Positions 17,242-26,634 of a stretch of DNA of 64,000 nucleotides are shown here, one piece after another. Numbering within the stretch: the first letter of the stretch is position 1; each line of letters begins with the position of its first letter. The notes under the pieces were generated by a model, which saw only the letters and a list, made by a program, of their open reading frames with translations, was not told the origin of the DNA and ran no database searches. Source of the stretch: Polycladospora coralii. Its GTDB lineage: Bacteria > Bacillota > Bacilli > Thermoactinomycetales > Thermoactinomycetaceae. Position numbers and translations under genes: made by a program. The stretch spans positions 1-64,000 of the forward strand of contig NZ_JACXAG020000006.1 in assembly GCF_014773435.2 (NCBI RefSeq), given 5' to 3'.

Positions 17242-17342
17242 TTAAAATAGGCTAAGTCATATGTGGTTAACAGAATCCATGTAATCCAAGGTTAGACTTC
17301 AATTGTTAGACCATTTTCTGCAGGAATACTAACCTGATTGAG

Positions 17343-17480
17343 AGTTTGGATAAAATCAAAAAGAAGTACAACAATCATTTGCAAGAAATGACCAATGATG
17401 CTGTGCAGCTGTATCTTGAAGTGTTTTATGGCGAAAAAGTGGAAATGGTATTGAATGAATACAAGAAGCAAAAAAGGTAG
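17343..17480 (+). pseudogene. Fragment of unknown protein-coding gene
   Basis: A 45-codon stretch ending in TAG encodes LDKIKKKYNNHLQEMTNDAV and LYLEVFYGEKVEMVLNEYKK, which reads like a genuine C-terminus but has no start codon; stops interrupt the region just upstream. The rest of 17242-18014 shows only a GCCGTCC/GGACGGC hairpin (17678-17700) and an unconvincing ORF at 17557. Confidence 0.35.
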
Positions 17481-17677
17481 CAAGTAACCCATTCTGAACC
17501 CCAAAGAAACAATCTATCAAACATGACACAGACGCTCTAGTACCGACTACAGAGGCTTGAACGCTATCATAGACCACGTGGTCATTTGCTACGTGATGTT
17601 GTCCTATGATCATGTGGTAGACGTGAACAGGTGTTCAATCGGATGTAAGAGCAGGGAGAGTTATTTTGAAATAAGAA

Positions 17678-17700
17678 GCCGTCCACACTATAAGGACGGC
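17678..17700 (+). terminator. Hairpin in decayed intergenic region
   Basis: GCCGTCC (17678-17684) pairs with GGACGGC (17694-17700). No T run follows, so its role is unclear. Confidence 0.3.
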
Positions 17701-18014
17701 CTCACTATATTAATCCTCATCAAACATCAAATCACAGCTTCATACATTAGGATGTGTAACCCATATATCAGCTCCAATGAGAAATTTCTTTACTGTATTT
17801 ATTGTAGCTCTTCCAGCATGTCTTCCCCCACTAATCGATTATCTAAGCTACAAGTTTCTTTACCTACTTATCTTGAGTATCTACAATATGTTTCGTTAGA
17901 GCCATTCCATTTATCATCCGCTCTTCCTTTTAATCAATTTAAGATGATTCATAAGACAAGGATAGATTCACATAAACTCTTTTTGTAGAGTTCTTTTGGA
18001 ATGGAGAGAGATGA

Positions 18015-19079
18015 ATGTCTGTTATATATGTGGGACGTATCAATGCTGGAGGAGGAGGAGGCAATGCACCGATTGATGTAATAGATAGTAAGACAGAAAC
18101 AGTCACAGCTAAGTTAGAGATGATCGGCGAACCGATCTATATTGCCATAACCCCAAATGGTCAATTTGCTTATGTAGTGAACCAACTAGATAATGGTGCT
18201 AGTGCTGGCAATGTAACGGTGATTGACATAAAAACACATGCAATCATTGCCATTATTCAAGTTGATCGTGTACGTTTTCCAACAACTAGACCGCTTGCTT
18301 TCACGCGTGATGGTCAATTTGCTTATGTAGCCAATGAGGCTAGTGGTACTTTGACTGTGATTGATGTGAAGACACATGCCGTTATAGGGCATATTCAGGT
18401 GGGGGATGGAGCGCGTTCTGTTACAGCGATTCCTGGGCAACACTTGGTTTACGTCGCAAATGCTCGTGCCCCCGCTACAATTTCTGTCATGGATACGAAT
18501 TTGCATCGTGTAGTAGCTACCATTCAAATTGGTGATGAAATCACTGATATGTTGGTAACACCCAATGGTCATTGGGTCTATGCGCTATGTTCAGATATCG
18601 GAACTGTTGTAGTCATTGATACAAAGAAACATATCGTTTTGAGCAGTATTATAGTTCGAGGCTTACCGACGTATCTTGCCATTACACCCAATAGTCAGTG
18701 GGTCTATATTGCAAATACCGTCATGCTAGGATCAGTTACAGTGATTGATACAAAAACGCAAAAAATCACTGCAACAATATCTGTCGGAAGCGCTCCGAGA
18801 TTTATTGAAATTGCATCAGATGGTCGCTTGGTTTATGTGGCAAATCGAACAGTGTTAGGAACTGTATCTGTGATTAATGTAAACATGCAAAAAGTGATTG
18901 CAACGGTTTCTGTTGGAGCATTTCCGATTGCGCTTGCAATCACGCCAAATGATCAATCTGTTTATGTGGCAAATAATACAAGTCCAGCATTCGTAACCGT
19001 GTTTGACACCAAAACATACAGGGTATCTTCAAAGGTGCTGGTTGAAGCACTTCCAGTTTTTATCGTGTCCACATCTTAA
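18015..19079 (+). CDS. YVTN-type beta-propeller protein, no extra domain
   Basis: 354 aa from the ATG at 18015 (SD GGAG 7 nt away). Almost the whole protein is propeller: about eight repeats such as PNGQFAYVVNQ, GSVTVIDTKTQKITATISVG and QSVYVANNTSPAFVTVFDTK. Unlike the three paralogs at 3868-8281 it lacks the basic helical head. It has no signal peptide and begins with the first strand (MSVIYVGRINAGG). It stands alone between decayed regions. Binding partner unknown. Confidence 0.8.
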   Translation: MSVIYVGRINAGGGGGNAPIDVIDSKTETVTAKLEMIGEPIYIAITPNGQFAYVVNQLDNGASAGNVTVIDIKTHAIIAIIQVDRVRFPTTRPLAFTRDGQFAYVANEASGTLTVIDVKTHAVIGHIQVGDGARSVTAIPGQHLVYVANARAPATISVMDTNLHRVVATIQIGDEITDMLVTPNGHWVYALCSDIGTVVVIDTKKHIVLSSIIVRGLPTYLAITPNSQWVYIANTVMLGSVTVIDTKTQKITATISVGSAPRFIEIASDGRLVYVANRTVLGTVSVINVNMQKVIATVSVGAFPIALAITPNDQSVYVANNTSPAFVTVFDTKTYRVSSKVLVEALPVFIVSTS

Positions 19080-19161
19080 CAATAGGTAATATTCTAAGTG
19101 GCATACATCAGACCCCCCAATTCTATCAGTGGCAAGACGCTGCTCCACCTGATTCCCATAT

Positions 19162-19181
19162 GTTTCAGTCTTGACTGAAAC
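19162..19181. other. Perfect inverted repeat in gap 19080-19476
   Basis: GTTTCAGTC (19162-19170) and GACTGAAAC (19173-19181) flank TT. It may be a weak terminator for the 18015 gene or an IS end. I see no gene in the surrounding ~400 nt. Confidence 0.4.
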
Positions 19182-19476
19182 AAGTTCGCTGGATGGAACT
19201 TATCTAGGATGTGTCTAAAAACGCATTATTATGTCAATTTATAATTTAAGGGAACTGACGTGACCCGTACAACTATCCACTTTCCGATAAGTAGTAAACC
19301 GACCTTTATACATTTAGAGAAAGGGTATTTGTGATGCTTTAAAGCCACCATTATATTCATCTTGTGCATATTATATTTTTTTTTGCAAATACTTTATACC
19401 TAGTAGGAGGCCAAAAAAATCCCATAAAAGGAATAACACTTCTGCAGAAAGTTACATAATTGGAGGGAATAATAAA

Positions 19477-19758
19477 ATGTTAACAATAGTAGCCAAAATA
19501 CATGCAAAAAAAGGAATGGAGCAACACGTTTACGATGAATTAAAGAAGTTAATCGAACCGACTAGATCTGAAAAAGGGTGTATTCAATACGATTTACACC
19601 AATCTATCGAAGATCCAACCATCTTTATTTTTTATGAAAATTGGGAAACAAAGCCTTTATGGGAAGCTCACATGGAATCTAAAGACGTTAAAAAGTGGAG
19701 AGCATCATCTGGAGATACCGTGGAGTCGTTTGAGTTGTATCAGCTTCAAAAAAAATAA
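19477..19758 (+). CDS. ABM-domain monooxygenase (YgiN/YczJ-like)
   Basis: 93 aa, the full length of an antibiotic-biosynthesis-monooxygenase (ABM) ferredoxin-like domain. Typical features are LTIVAKIHAKKGMEQHVYDE, then PTRSEKGCIQYDLHQS, then IFIFYENWETKPLWEAHMES. Such proteins dimerise and act as quinol or small-aromatic monooxygenases or in redox stress; this substrate cannot be assigned. Strong SD TGGAGGGA. Single gene followed by a GCCACCTT/AAGGTGGC hairpin (19888-19913). Confidence 0.85.
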   Translation: MLTIVAKIHAKKGMEQHVYDELKKLIEPTRSEKGCIQYDLHQSIEDPTIFIFYENWETKPLWEAHMESKDVKKWRASSGDTVESFELYQLQKK

Positions 19759-19887
19759 GTTTATCAAAGGTGATGACGTGACGCTAACAGCTGATTCGTT
19801 AGATTCAGATTTTCGTAGCTTATATCAACGATAGGATTGCAGTCCAATCTTTCATCTCATGTTACGCATACGATCCTTGACTTTTCA

Positions 19888-19913
19888 GCCACCTTCTCAC
19901 GTAAAAAGGTGGC
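19888..19913 (+). terminator. Probable terminator after ABM gene
   Basis: GCCACCTT (19888-19895) pairs with AAGGTGGC (19906-19913) across a 10-nt loop. Only a short TTC follows. Confidence 0.45.
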
Positions 19914-19981
19914 TTCATGATGTGTAGGTATCCGCTGGGTCACATCTCTTGGTTATGGATAGGCTATACTTGATGCTTTAT

Positions 19982-20062
19982 ATGAAACGAGGAATCTATC
20001 CTGATTCAAAAAAACGTGCATTTACAGATAAATTTAAGCGATAGATCGTTCAACTTGAAGGG
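19982..20062 (+). mobile_element. Possible remnant of an IS3-type transposase OrfA
   Basis: A short frame encodes KKRAFTDKFKR, a stop, then IVQLEG, which resembles the FTxEFKRQIVQLYEDG opening of IS3/IS150-family OrfA interrupted by a nonsense codon. Only ~20 residues match and no inverted repeats were found. The nearby dispersed repeat at 20317 fits a region of past insertion activity. Confidence 0.3.
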
Positions 20063-20316
20063 GTAGCGGGGGCACTGTATCGATTACAAATTCATCAATC
20101 ATAGGCACAATAGAAAGAATACCGATTCATATAAGAATAGATAATGGATAAGGGATAAAGAGAAATATAAATATCCTCCTTATACTAAAAAGTAATATAT
20201 TATTTATACTGGATTTTAGTATAAAGAGGCATATAACAATTATCTCAGAATATAATTGTCTATAAATGTAAAAATGCTTTTAAAAATCATTTAAAACCAG
20301 TAGTGTTGATTATCCA

Positions 20317-20447
20317 AATTTAGGAAGTGTATTTTGAGCGGAAATGTCTTGGCGGAGCGGTCTTTTCAGCTGCTTTGCAAGGCGAAAATGCATGAAGAGC
20401 AAAATACACGACGCTAAAATGGAAACATAATGCAAATCAACACGCTT
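20317..20447 (+). repeat. Dispersed repeat, short copy (131 bp)
   Basis: From AATTTAGGAAGTGTATTTTG to CAAATCAACACGCTT it matches the reverse complement of 13266-13485 except for a ~90-nt internal gap and scattered substitutions. Its end abuts the stop codon of the minus-strand lipoprotein gene at 20451. Confidence 0.75.
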
Positions 20448-20450
20448 GAT

Positions 20451-21434
20451 TTAAAAACGTTTTTCAACACGTGCTAAGACATCAGCTCGAATGGCGACGA
20501 GTTCGGGATATTCATAGAAAAATGCGATTTTCTGGCTTTTGATCGAACTTAGATTAGTCGGTTTGGGACTAAAAATAAAATATTGAAAAGACTCGGCAAT
20601 ATCCTCAACAGGGGAGGTTGTAGCATATTCACTTACAAATTGCGAGCGATATTTGTTGTAAAACGCAGTTTGTCGTGCTTCACTCGTCTCTATCTTCTTT
20701 TTCTTCCACTCAGTCTCTATTTTCTTCCAGAATTTGTTGTAAAACGAATAAAGATAACTCTCTTGGTTTGGACAATCACTCCACTCATCAAAATAAGCGG
20801 GACATTCTAGTTCTTGTTGATCAGATGTATAGCGGTCTTCTGTAAATTGCTCTTGATTTAAGGTTAGAATATGTCCAAATTCATGAACTAAAGTGGTAGT
20901 CAGTTGTTTTTGGTCTTGATTATGCTTAATGTTGACACCTAATTCCACTCTCATATTGTACATATTGACATATGCCGCAAAGTCGCCGCCTTGAAATAAG
21001 TACAACTTATCGACTTGATGATAAGGAGCAGGAATAATATCATTCCATAAATCCCAAATTGCAGTAGCTGTACGCTCATGTTTGGAATTGTAGTTCCAAT
21101 GCTCGGACTCAATGGCAATGTTATTTAATTTCCCTTCCTCTGTCATAAAATAAGCAAGCTCTTCATGTTTTTCATTCGTGCGATATATCGTAACGTGCTC
21201 ACTCAAGTTTCCATGACTTTTACGGATGTTTTTAAGCGTACGCTCACCTTGTTGTAAACATTGTGCAAGCCAACAGTAAGGTAAATCTACTTTCGCAACA
21301 TCCTCCTTTAAATAGTTAGCAGATAATGAGCGATAAGAGGGTTCAGATGCCACATTACGCTGTACAGCTTCATCAATAAGTGAGCAAGCTGGTAAGAATA
21401 GAAGTAGAGATAATAGCATAACTAATTTTTTCAC
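20451..21434 (-). CDS. Lipoprotein with zinc-metallopeptidase motif
   Basis: 327 aa. Signal sequence MKKLVMLLSLLLFLPAC ends in a lipobox, so it should be anchored on the outer face of the membrane. HEFGH (residues 184-188) is a classic HExxH zinc site, and the later SPVEDIAESF supplies a likely third ligand, as in putative zinc-binding peptidases with an HEFGH...EDxAE layout. The middle region is charged and Tyr-rich. Single gene; its stop abuts the dispersed repeat. I recognise no named family; peptidase activity is inferred from the motif. Confidence 0.75.
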   Translation of the reverse strand: MKKLVMLLSLLLFLPACSLIDEAVQRNVASEPSYRSLSANYLKEDVAKVDLPYCWLAQCLQQGERTLKNIRKSHGNLSEHVTIYRTNEKHEELAYFMTEEGKLNNIAIESEHWNYNSKHERTATAIWDLWNDIIPAPYHQVDKLYLFQGGDFAAYVNMYNMRVELGVNIKHNQDQKQLTTTLVHEFGHILTLNQEQFTEDRYTSDQQELECPAYFDEWSDCPNQESYLYSFYNKFWKKIETEWKKKKIETSEARQTAFYNKYRSQFVSEYATTSPVEDIAESFQYFIFSPKPTNLSSIKSQKIAFFYEYPELVAIRADVLARVEKRF

Positions 21435-21616
21435 ATTACGGTCTCCTTATGTATATTTTTTACAAATCTTATCTTAACATAAGATAAGGGGATGCAATGA
21501 AACAAACTTATCATCAAAAATTATAAATTTTAGTAATATTTGATATAATAAAGGGGTATTTCTCAATTAGTTGGAAAAATAGCGCAATCGACATGACTGC
21601 TTTTGAACGGAGCGTG

Positions 21617-21856
21617 ATGTGTGACATGGCTTACTATAACTCAGTTCGTGCTTTCCTCATTGAACATATGATCGTAGAGTTTGAAAAGATTTGCATCGAG
21701 ATTAAGCTAGATCCAAACCGTGATAACCAAGATATGGATGACTTTGAATTAAATCGAAAGATATTAATTGAATTGCGGAAACGGCTACAAGATTATGATC
21801 AAGAAGAGATGATCCGTGAAGGGATGAGGTGGTATCATGATGAAGTGGGAAAATAA
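21617..21856 (+). CDS. Small acidic hypothetical protein
   Basis: 79 aa from the ATG at 21617, which has GGAG four nt upstream; the ATG at 21593 has no site. Mostly alpha-helical and charged (FEKICIEIKLDPNRDNQDMD, RKILIELRKRLQDYDQEEMI). No signal, membrane segment or recognised motif. A TATAAT box lies at ~21543. It is 36 nt upstream of a GNAT gene, so the two may be co-transcribed. Confidence 0.6.
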   Translation: MCDMAYYNSVRAFLIEHMIVEFEKICIEIKLDPNRDNQDMDDFELNRKILIELRKRLQDYDQEEMIREGMRWYHDEVGK

Positions 21857-21892
21857 TTCACATCGTTTGTGAACAGGGGGGTAAAGCATCTC

Positions 21893-22390
21893 GTGCAAAT
21901 AAAAGAGATCAGACAGTTAGATGATGCAGACATCGTAACGCTTTCACATCTGTTACAAATTGTGGTACAGGACGGAGCATCAATTGGCTTCTTACCACCC
22001 CTAAGTGAGGCAGTAGCAATGAAGTATTGGCAACAAGTCCTTGAGCCGTCTACTACCCTATGGATGGCGATGATAGATGATCAAGTGGTCGGAACCGTTC
22101 AACTGATCAGATGCCAAAAAGAAAATGGGATTCACCGAGCTGAAATTGCAAAATTGATGGTTCATCCAAATATCAGAAGAAAAGGAATTGCACGGCGATT
22201 GATGGAGGTTGTAGAGATGCGAGCTCGAGCTGAAAATTTAAAATTGTTGGTGCTGGATACGCGTGCTGGAGATCCATCTAATCGCCTGTATCAATCGCTA
22301 CAATACTGTGAGGCGGGTCGTATTCCAATTTATGCACGTTCAGCTAATGGGGAGCTACATGAATCGATTTTCTACTATAAAATATTATAA
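21893..22390 (+). CDS. GNAT family N-acetyltransferase
   Basis: 165 aa from GTG 21893, chosen because GGGGGG lies 11 nt upstream; GTG 21869 precedes that SD. The GNAT core is complete: IDDQVVGTVQLI (strand 4), AEIAKLMVHPNIRRKGIARR (motif A, acetyl-CoA pyrophosphate loop R-x2-G-I-A), LLVLDTRAGDPSNRLYQSLQ (motif B). Resembles amikacin/streptothricin-type small GNATs, but the acceptor cannot be predicted. Ends before a strong bidirectional terminator. Confidence 0.88.
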   Translation: MQIKEIRQLDDADIVTLSHLLQIVVQDGASIGFLPPLSEAVAMKYWQQVLEPSTTLWMAMIDDQVVGTVQLIRCQKENGIHRAEIAKLMVHPNIRRKGIARRLMEVVEMRARAENLKLLVLDTRAGDPSNRLYQSLQYCEAGRIPIYARSANGELHESIFYYKIL

Positions 22391-22416
22391 TATTGGCGTA
22401 AGCTCATTAAAATAGG

Positions 22417-22446
22417 ACGAATCACACCTTGTAAGGTGTGATTCGT
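22417..22446. terminator. Bidirectional terminator
   Basis: ACGAATCACACCTT and AAGGTGTGATTCGT form a perfect 14-bp stem around GT. It lies between the convergent GNAT and MFS genes and can serve both. Confidence 0.8.
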
Positions 22447-22456
22447 ATATAGCAGA

Positions 22457-24070
22457 TCAAGATTTACTTTCTACCGGTTTCATAGGAGGTGCGGTTTTTT
22501 CTTCGTCTTGGTTCGATGTACGTAGTGGGATCTCTTTAATAAAAAATGCCACAATTAATGCAAGTAGAATCGCACTAGCCCCCACTAGAAAAACCCCATT
22601 AATAGCGTAATTAAGTGCTTCTCGTAATGTGAGTAGTATCTGATCAAACAGGGGTGTAAATTCTGCTGGTAATGTAGCGCGAATGCTTTCTAGTTGGTCT
22701 GGATTCATAAGTGCTTGCGGATCTTGTAACTGACCTAAGGTTTGACTCATTTCAGACGAAGGAGTGGGAGCTGTTGTAGCAGCACGCTCTTCCATAAGTT
22801 GATCCTCCATTAAAATGCCCATTATCGTCCCTAGAATGGCTACGCCAATTGTACCGCCAATTTGACGGAAAGTTTGCATGGTAGAAGTAGCCACGCCTAA
22901 ATATTTATGATCGACAGCATTTTGAATGGCTACATTAAACACAGGCATGGTCATCCCAAGACCAATTCCAGTTAAGACCAATTGGGAAATCGCTTGCGTT
23001 AAGGAAGAATTTACTTCTAGCATGGAGTTTAGGAAAATACCAGTACCCATAAGGGTAAAGCCGATCAAAGCAAATATTTTATACTTGCCTGTTTTCGAAA
23101 TGAGGGTACCAACTGTCACGCTGGCAGCGACCATCGAAATGGTCATTACCATCTCCACGAGGCCAGAAGTTGTAGCAGATTGCCCTAATACACCCTGGAC
23201 ATAAAAGGGCATATACATAATGGTTCCAAACATACCTACACTCATAAGCGCGCCAGCAATATTGGCTACTGTAAATATGCTGTTGCGAAACAAATGGAGT
23301 GGAAGTACAGGGCTTTTCACCTTAGACTCGATCCATATAAAGGTAATGAATGATAGCACCGTAATTGAGAACAGTCCGATAATCTCGACGGATAGCCATT
23401 CATAACGATTGCCAGCCCATGTAAACCCAAGTAAGAGTGAAATAATCATGATGCTGAGGACCAATGAACCTAAGTAGTCGATCGGCTCTTTTTCACCTGT
23501 ACGAACATGGTTAGGATAAAGCTTCCAGATCAAAGCAAACGCAATAAAACCAATTGGTAAGAAAATCCAAAAAATCCAATGCCAGTCGTAGTTGTCAACT
23601 AAGTAACCACCCAATGTGGGGCCGAACAAGCTAGACAGACCAAATACACCGCCCATTAATCCTTGCCAGCGTCCACGCTCACGTGGGGAAAAGAGATCGC
23701 CTACAGTAGTGAGTGCAGAAGACATAATCATACCGGATCCAAAACCTTGAATGCCTCGAAAGAGAATCAATTGATAGATGGTAGAAGAGGTACCACTTAA
23801 AAAAGCCCCCACCATAAAAATACTAATTCCGATTAAAATAAATATTTTTCTACCGTATATGTCGGATAATTTTCCGACCAGCATAGCCGTTATCGTAGCC
23901 GTTAACATATATATGGTGAATACCCAATCAAAGTAATCCATGCCGCCAATTTGCGCGATAATCTTGGGAAGTGCCGTTCCGACGATTGTCATATTAATTG
24001 CGGCAAAAAACATAGCAGACATAATGGCGATCATAATCGTGATTTTCTGCTTTTGTTCTAAATGTTCCAA
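22457..24070 (-). CDS. MFS drug efflux transporter, DHA2 (14-TMS) family
   Basis: 537 aa with about 14 membrane helices, DHA2/EmrB-QacA type. Motif A is GKLSDIYGRKIFILIG, motif C is LSSLFGPTLGGYLVDNY, and DHA2-specific FRGIQGFGSGMIMSS is present. The C-terminal loop (residues ~435-490) is long and polar before the last helix. Proton-driven export of drugs or lipophilic cations is expected. It follows a TetR gene by 26 nt on the same strand, so it is probably derepressed by its own substrates. Confidence 0.9.
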   Translation of the reverse strand: MEHLEQKQKITIMIAIMSAMFFAAINMTIVGTALPKIIAQIGGMDYFDWVFTIYMLTATITAMLVGKLSDIYGRKIFILIGISIFMVGAFLSGTSSTIYQLILFRGIQGFGSGMIMSSALTTVGDLFSPRERGRWQGLMGGVFGLSSLFGPTLGGYLVDNYDWHWIFWIFLPIGFIAFALIWKLYPNHVRTGEKEPIDYLGSLVLSIMIISLLLGFTWAGNRYEWLSVEIIGLFSITVLSFITFIWIESKVKSPVLPLHLFRNSIFTVANIAGALMSVGMFGTIMYMPFYVQGVLGQSATTSGLVEMVMTISMVAASVTVGTLISKTGKYKIFALIGFTLMGTGIFLNSMLEVNSSLTQAISQLVLTGIGLGMTMPVFNVAIQNAVDHKYLGVATSTMQTFRQIGGTIGVAILGTIMGILMEDQLMEERAATTAPTPSSEMSQTLGQLQDPQALMNPDQLESIRATLPAEFTPLFDQILLTLREALNYAINGVFLVGASAILLALIVAFFIKEIPLRTSNQDEEKTAPPMKPVESKS

Positions 24071-24096
24071 ATGAAGGTCCTCCTTTTAGAAGTAGG

Positions 24097-24957
24097 TTAT
24101 AAAAGTAGTTTTTTGATTTTAGGAATAAGGGCTTGTAATGCGGGCTCTTTTTCTAAGTAGCTAAGTAAGGCATCTATTAAAAAAAGACGTGGTTCTTCTA
24201 ATGCGATTTCTTCTAAAAGTAACGTGTAAGATTGATATAATTTGGGTTGAGAGATCTCACACAACTTTACTTCTATTTCTTTTAGTATTTGTTTAATTTG
24301 ATCATCGCGTGCTTGGGTGGCGGATACAATGCCTAAAAAGTCTTGAATGGCACTTTCTGCCATGAGTGGCGTATCCGTATGATCTTTCAAAGCAAAGATG
24401 ATGATATCCATACGCTTCACGATAATATCTGCGATCACTTCGGGATGGATGGGTGCTTTCGCTTCAGTTGCAATCATAAGATGTTCCTTGACCATGCCTT
24501 GCAATGCGATTACCATATCCCACACATAAGGTTTAATCTGATCTCCATAATGAGCACATAAGAGCTCTTGTTCTCTTAGCATGATCTGTGCTTTGGTTTT
24601 TCGCATGACTTTCTTGATTTTTCGTTTATCTTTTATAGGGATTTCTTTGAAGAAAATAAAATTGAAATCTTTGCGTTCCAAATAACCTTTGATCTGAAAA
24701 TGAATTTGCGTAATCAGTTTTTGTTTCGGTGATAGATGAGGGTCAGCTGTTAATTCTTGTATTTGCTTCACAATCGACTCACTATGATAAATAAAGACAC
24801 TTTCAAATAAAGCTTCTTTTGATGGAAAATATTTATAAATTGTACCCTTGGCAATACCACATGCATCGGCAATATCTTGAATGGATGTGGCATGATAGCC
24901 GTGGGTAGCAAAAGATTGTATCGCAGCATGAATAATTTTAAGTTCTTTCGTGTCCAC
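24097..24957 (-). CDS. TetR family transcriptional regulator
   Basis: 286 aa from a GTG start with SD TAGGAGG. N-terminal TetR HTH: AAIQSFATHGYHATSIQDIA, DACGIAKGTIYKYFPSKEAL. The ~235-residue ligand domain is longer than the usual ~140-150, with an extra helical C-terminal portion. It lies directly upstream of the DHA2 exporter, so it presumably represses the exporter and itself through the dyad between 24974 and 25010. Confidence 0.9.
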   Translation of the reverse strand: MDTKELKIIHAAIQSFATHGYHATSIQDIADACGIAKGTIYKYFPSKEALFESVFIYHSESIVKQIQELTADPHLSPKQKLITQIHFQIKGYLERKDFNFIFFKEIPIKDKRKIKKVMRKTKAQIMLREQELLCAHYGDQIKPYVWDMVIALQGMVKEHLMIATEAKAPIHPEVIADIIVKRMDIIIFALKDHTDTPLMAESAIQDFLGIVSATQARDDQIKQILKEIEVKLCEISQPKLYQSYTLLLEEIALEEPRLFLIDALLSYLEKEPALQALIPKIKKLLL

Positions 24958-24973
24958 TTCGATCCTCCTAAAA

Positions 24974-25044
24974 ACTATACGGTCAAAATGAAAACCAGTT
25001 GGTCATTACTATAAAATGTTATGTCAGTTTGATACAAATGTCAA
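24974..25044 (-). promoter_or_regulatory. Promoter and likely TetR operator
   Basis: On the minus strand TTGACA (25039-25044) and TAACAT (25016-25021) are 17 nt apart. Downstream, TGACCAACTGGTTTTC contains the palindrome ACCAACTGGT, followed by a second TTTGACCG, giving repeated TGACC half-sites as in TetR-family operators. Confidence 0.55.
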
Positions 25045-25072
25045 TATCCAACAAATAGGAGCAAAACGAAAA

Positions 25073-25101
25073 ACAGCGTCCTTGTGTGATAAGGACGCTG
25101 T
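25073..25101 (-). terminator. Terminator after YuiA-like gene
   Basis: ACAGCGTCCTT and AAGGACGCTGT form an 11-bp stem followed on the minus strand by TTTTCGTTTTG, seven nt past the stop of the 25108 gene. Confidence 0.8.
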
Positions 25102-25107
25102 CACCGA

Positions 25108-25245
25108 TTAACTGACTTTATAGCCTTTTCCCTTACAGGCATCACACGTTTTGGGGATTTTGATCCAACCTCTGCCTGTATCTTTGATTTCATCTATTTT
25201 CTTTGTACCGTTACACCAATCGCAGATGATTTTCACATTTTTCAT
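25108..25245 (-). CDS. 45-aa zinc-ribbon protein (YuiA-like)
   Basis: ATG at 25245 with a strong SD (AGGAGG, 8 nt away). The product has two CxxC knuckles, CDWCNGTKK and CDACKGKGY, the second in DnaJ-like CxxCxGxG form. Similar tiny double-CxxC proteins (B. subtilis YuiA type) occur across Bacillales with no defined function; zinc binding is very likely. It has its own terminator and sits upstream in transcription order of nothing else, so it is probably monocistronic. Confidence 0.8.
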   Translation of the reverse strand: MKNVKIICDWCNGTKKIDEIKDTGRGWIKIPKTCDACKGKGYKVS

Positions 25246-25318
25246 TTGAAGGCCTCCTGTTGATACTTATATATATGTGTATCAAGGATAATTGAGACCT
25301 GTTTTTGAATTACTGAAG

Positions 25319-26611
25319 TTATCCAGACACTTTCACTTCTGTAACGGGTTGAATCCGCTTTTTTTGCAAAGCAAATCGATCTAAGAATACGTAAACGATA
25401 CCTGCAATCATACATCCTACACCGAGTGAAGTGAATAATAGATTTCCAAGCGATAGATCAAACATATATCCTCCAATGATCGGGCCTAAGGTCTCACCAG
25501 CAATCCATTGCCATGAAGCAGCTCCCATATAGGTGCCGCGTAAATCCTCTGGTGCAATATTGGCTACAAATGTCATTTGTACCGGAGACATCATCATTTC
25601 TCCTATGGTATAAATGGTAAACGCAATGCCTAAGGCAATTAGGACATAGACCGCTTGCGTATGCCACTCCCCAAATAGCACAGGTAGCCAGCCGATAAAT
25701 ACCATACCAAACCCGAATAAACTAGCTCCCCAGAACATCATAAAACCGATCGATTTATGGGTTGCCCACCGAGAGATTGGAAATTGAAATAAAACGACTA
25801 GAAATCCGTTCAAAGCTAGTAAATAGAAAAAAGGGTTTTGAAGCCCGAAAATGTGTTTCATTTCAAGATCGAAATGAATCGGTAGCATCCCTTCTGTCTG
25901 GGAAAAGCTCATGGATATGACAATACCAGTAAGGATGAATAGGATGAGCAGTCGATCTTTAAACACAGCTTTATAGGCGGAGATGGATTGTCTAAATCCA
26001 GCGTTTACTTCATTTACTTGGTTATGCTTATCGGGTAATGTTTCTTTAATCCATATCCATACTACGACTGCGTATAGAATAAGAGAAAAGGAGGCCGTAA
26101 AGAAAATAATACTTTTTGGTAAATGGATAATAGAGGCGCCGATTAAAGGACCAAATGCGGCTCCGATGTTATGACCCATTCGTAAGAGACCATAAGCTTC
26201 AGTTCTCTTTTCAGGAGGCGTTACATCGGCTACCATAGCAGTTGCTGCAGGATGAAATAAGGAATTAAAAAAACCCATACCTGCTGACAAAAGGCTATAA
26301 GCCAAAAAACCGTCTGTATAGATAAATCCGAGTAATATGAGTCCATTACCGATCATGGATATAATCATAATGGGCTTACGACCATATGTATCAGCCCATC
26401 GTCCCCCGATGATCGATCCGACTACTGCTACTGCTGGCCCGATTGCAATGACAATCCCAACTTGTGTTAAGGAATCAAGCCGGTCTTTCAAGTACAGAGC
26501 AAAAAAGGGAAACATCATCATCATCGCAATACTATTAAGCGATTCGCCTGCAAAACGTATCCAAATATTACGATCCATTTGCTTTAAGTCTTTCAAGAAT
26601 TGTGGAGTCAT
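25319..26611 (-). CDS. MFS transporter, 12-TMS DHA1-like
   Basis: 430 aa with about 12 helices. Motif A: GGRWADTYGRKPIMIIS; helix 5 motif C-like GHNIGAAFGPLIGASII; second-half RGTYMGAASWQWIAGETLGP. This matches multidrug/unknown-substrate MFS proteins of Bacillales. SD GAGAGGTG. Unusually, its 5' leader (26635-26790) carries a five-codon ORF, a long hairpin and a terminator, suggesting control by transcription attenuation, a feature of several antibiotic-induced efflux genes. Substrate unknown. Confidence 0.85.
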   Translation of the reverse strand: MTPQFLKDLKQMDRNIWIRFAGESLNSIAMMMMFPFFALYLKDRLDSLTQVGIVIAIGPAVAVVGSIIGGRWADTYGRKPIMIISMIGNGLILLGFIYTDGFLAYSLLSAGMGFFNSLFHPAATAMVADVTPPEKRTEAYGLLRMGHNIGAAFGPLIGASIIHLPKSIIFFTASFSLILYAVVVWIWIKETLPDKHNQVNEVNAGFRQSISAYKAVFKDRLLILFILTGIVISMSFSQTEGMLPIHFDLEMKHIFGLQNPFFYLLALNGFLVVLFQFPISRWATHKSIGFMMFWGASLFGFGMVFIGWLPVLFGEWHTQAVYVLIALGIAFTIYTIGEMMMSPVQMTFVANIAPEDLRGTYMGAASWQWIAGETLGPIIGGYMFDLSLGNLLFTSLGVGCMIAGIVYVFLDRFALQKKRIQPVTEVKVSG

Positions 26612-26634
26612 TTATTTCACCTCTCTTTAAATAG

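Noticed and set aside
17557..17988. Plus-strand ORF of 143 codons
   Set aside because: Composition is random-looking (many Cys/Ser/Tyr runs), there is no SD, and it crosses a hairpin; treated as non-coding.
19160..19185. GTTTCAGTC/GACTGAAAC as an IS end
   Set aside because: No transposase, second inverted repeat or target duplication is visible nearby.
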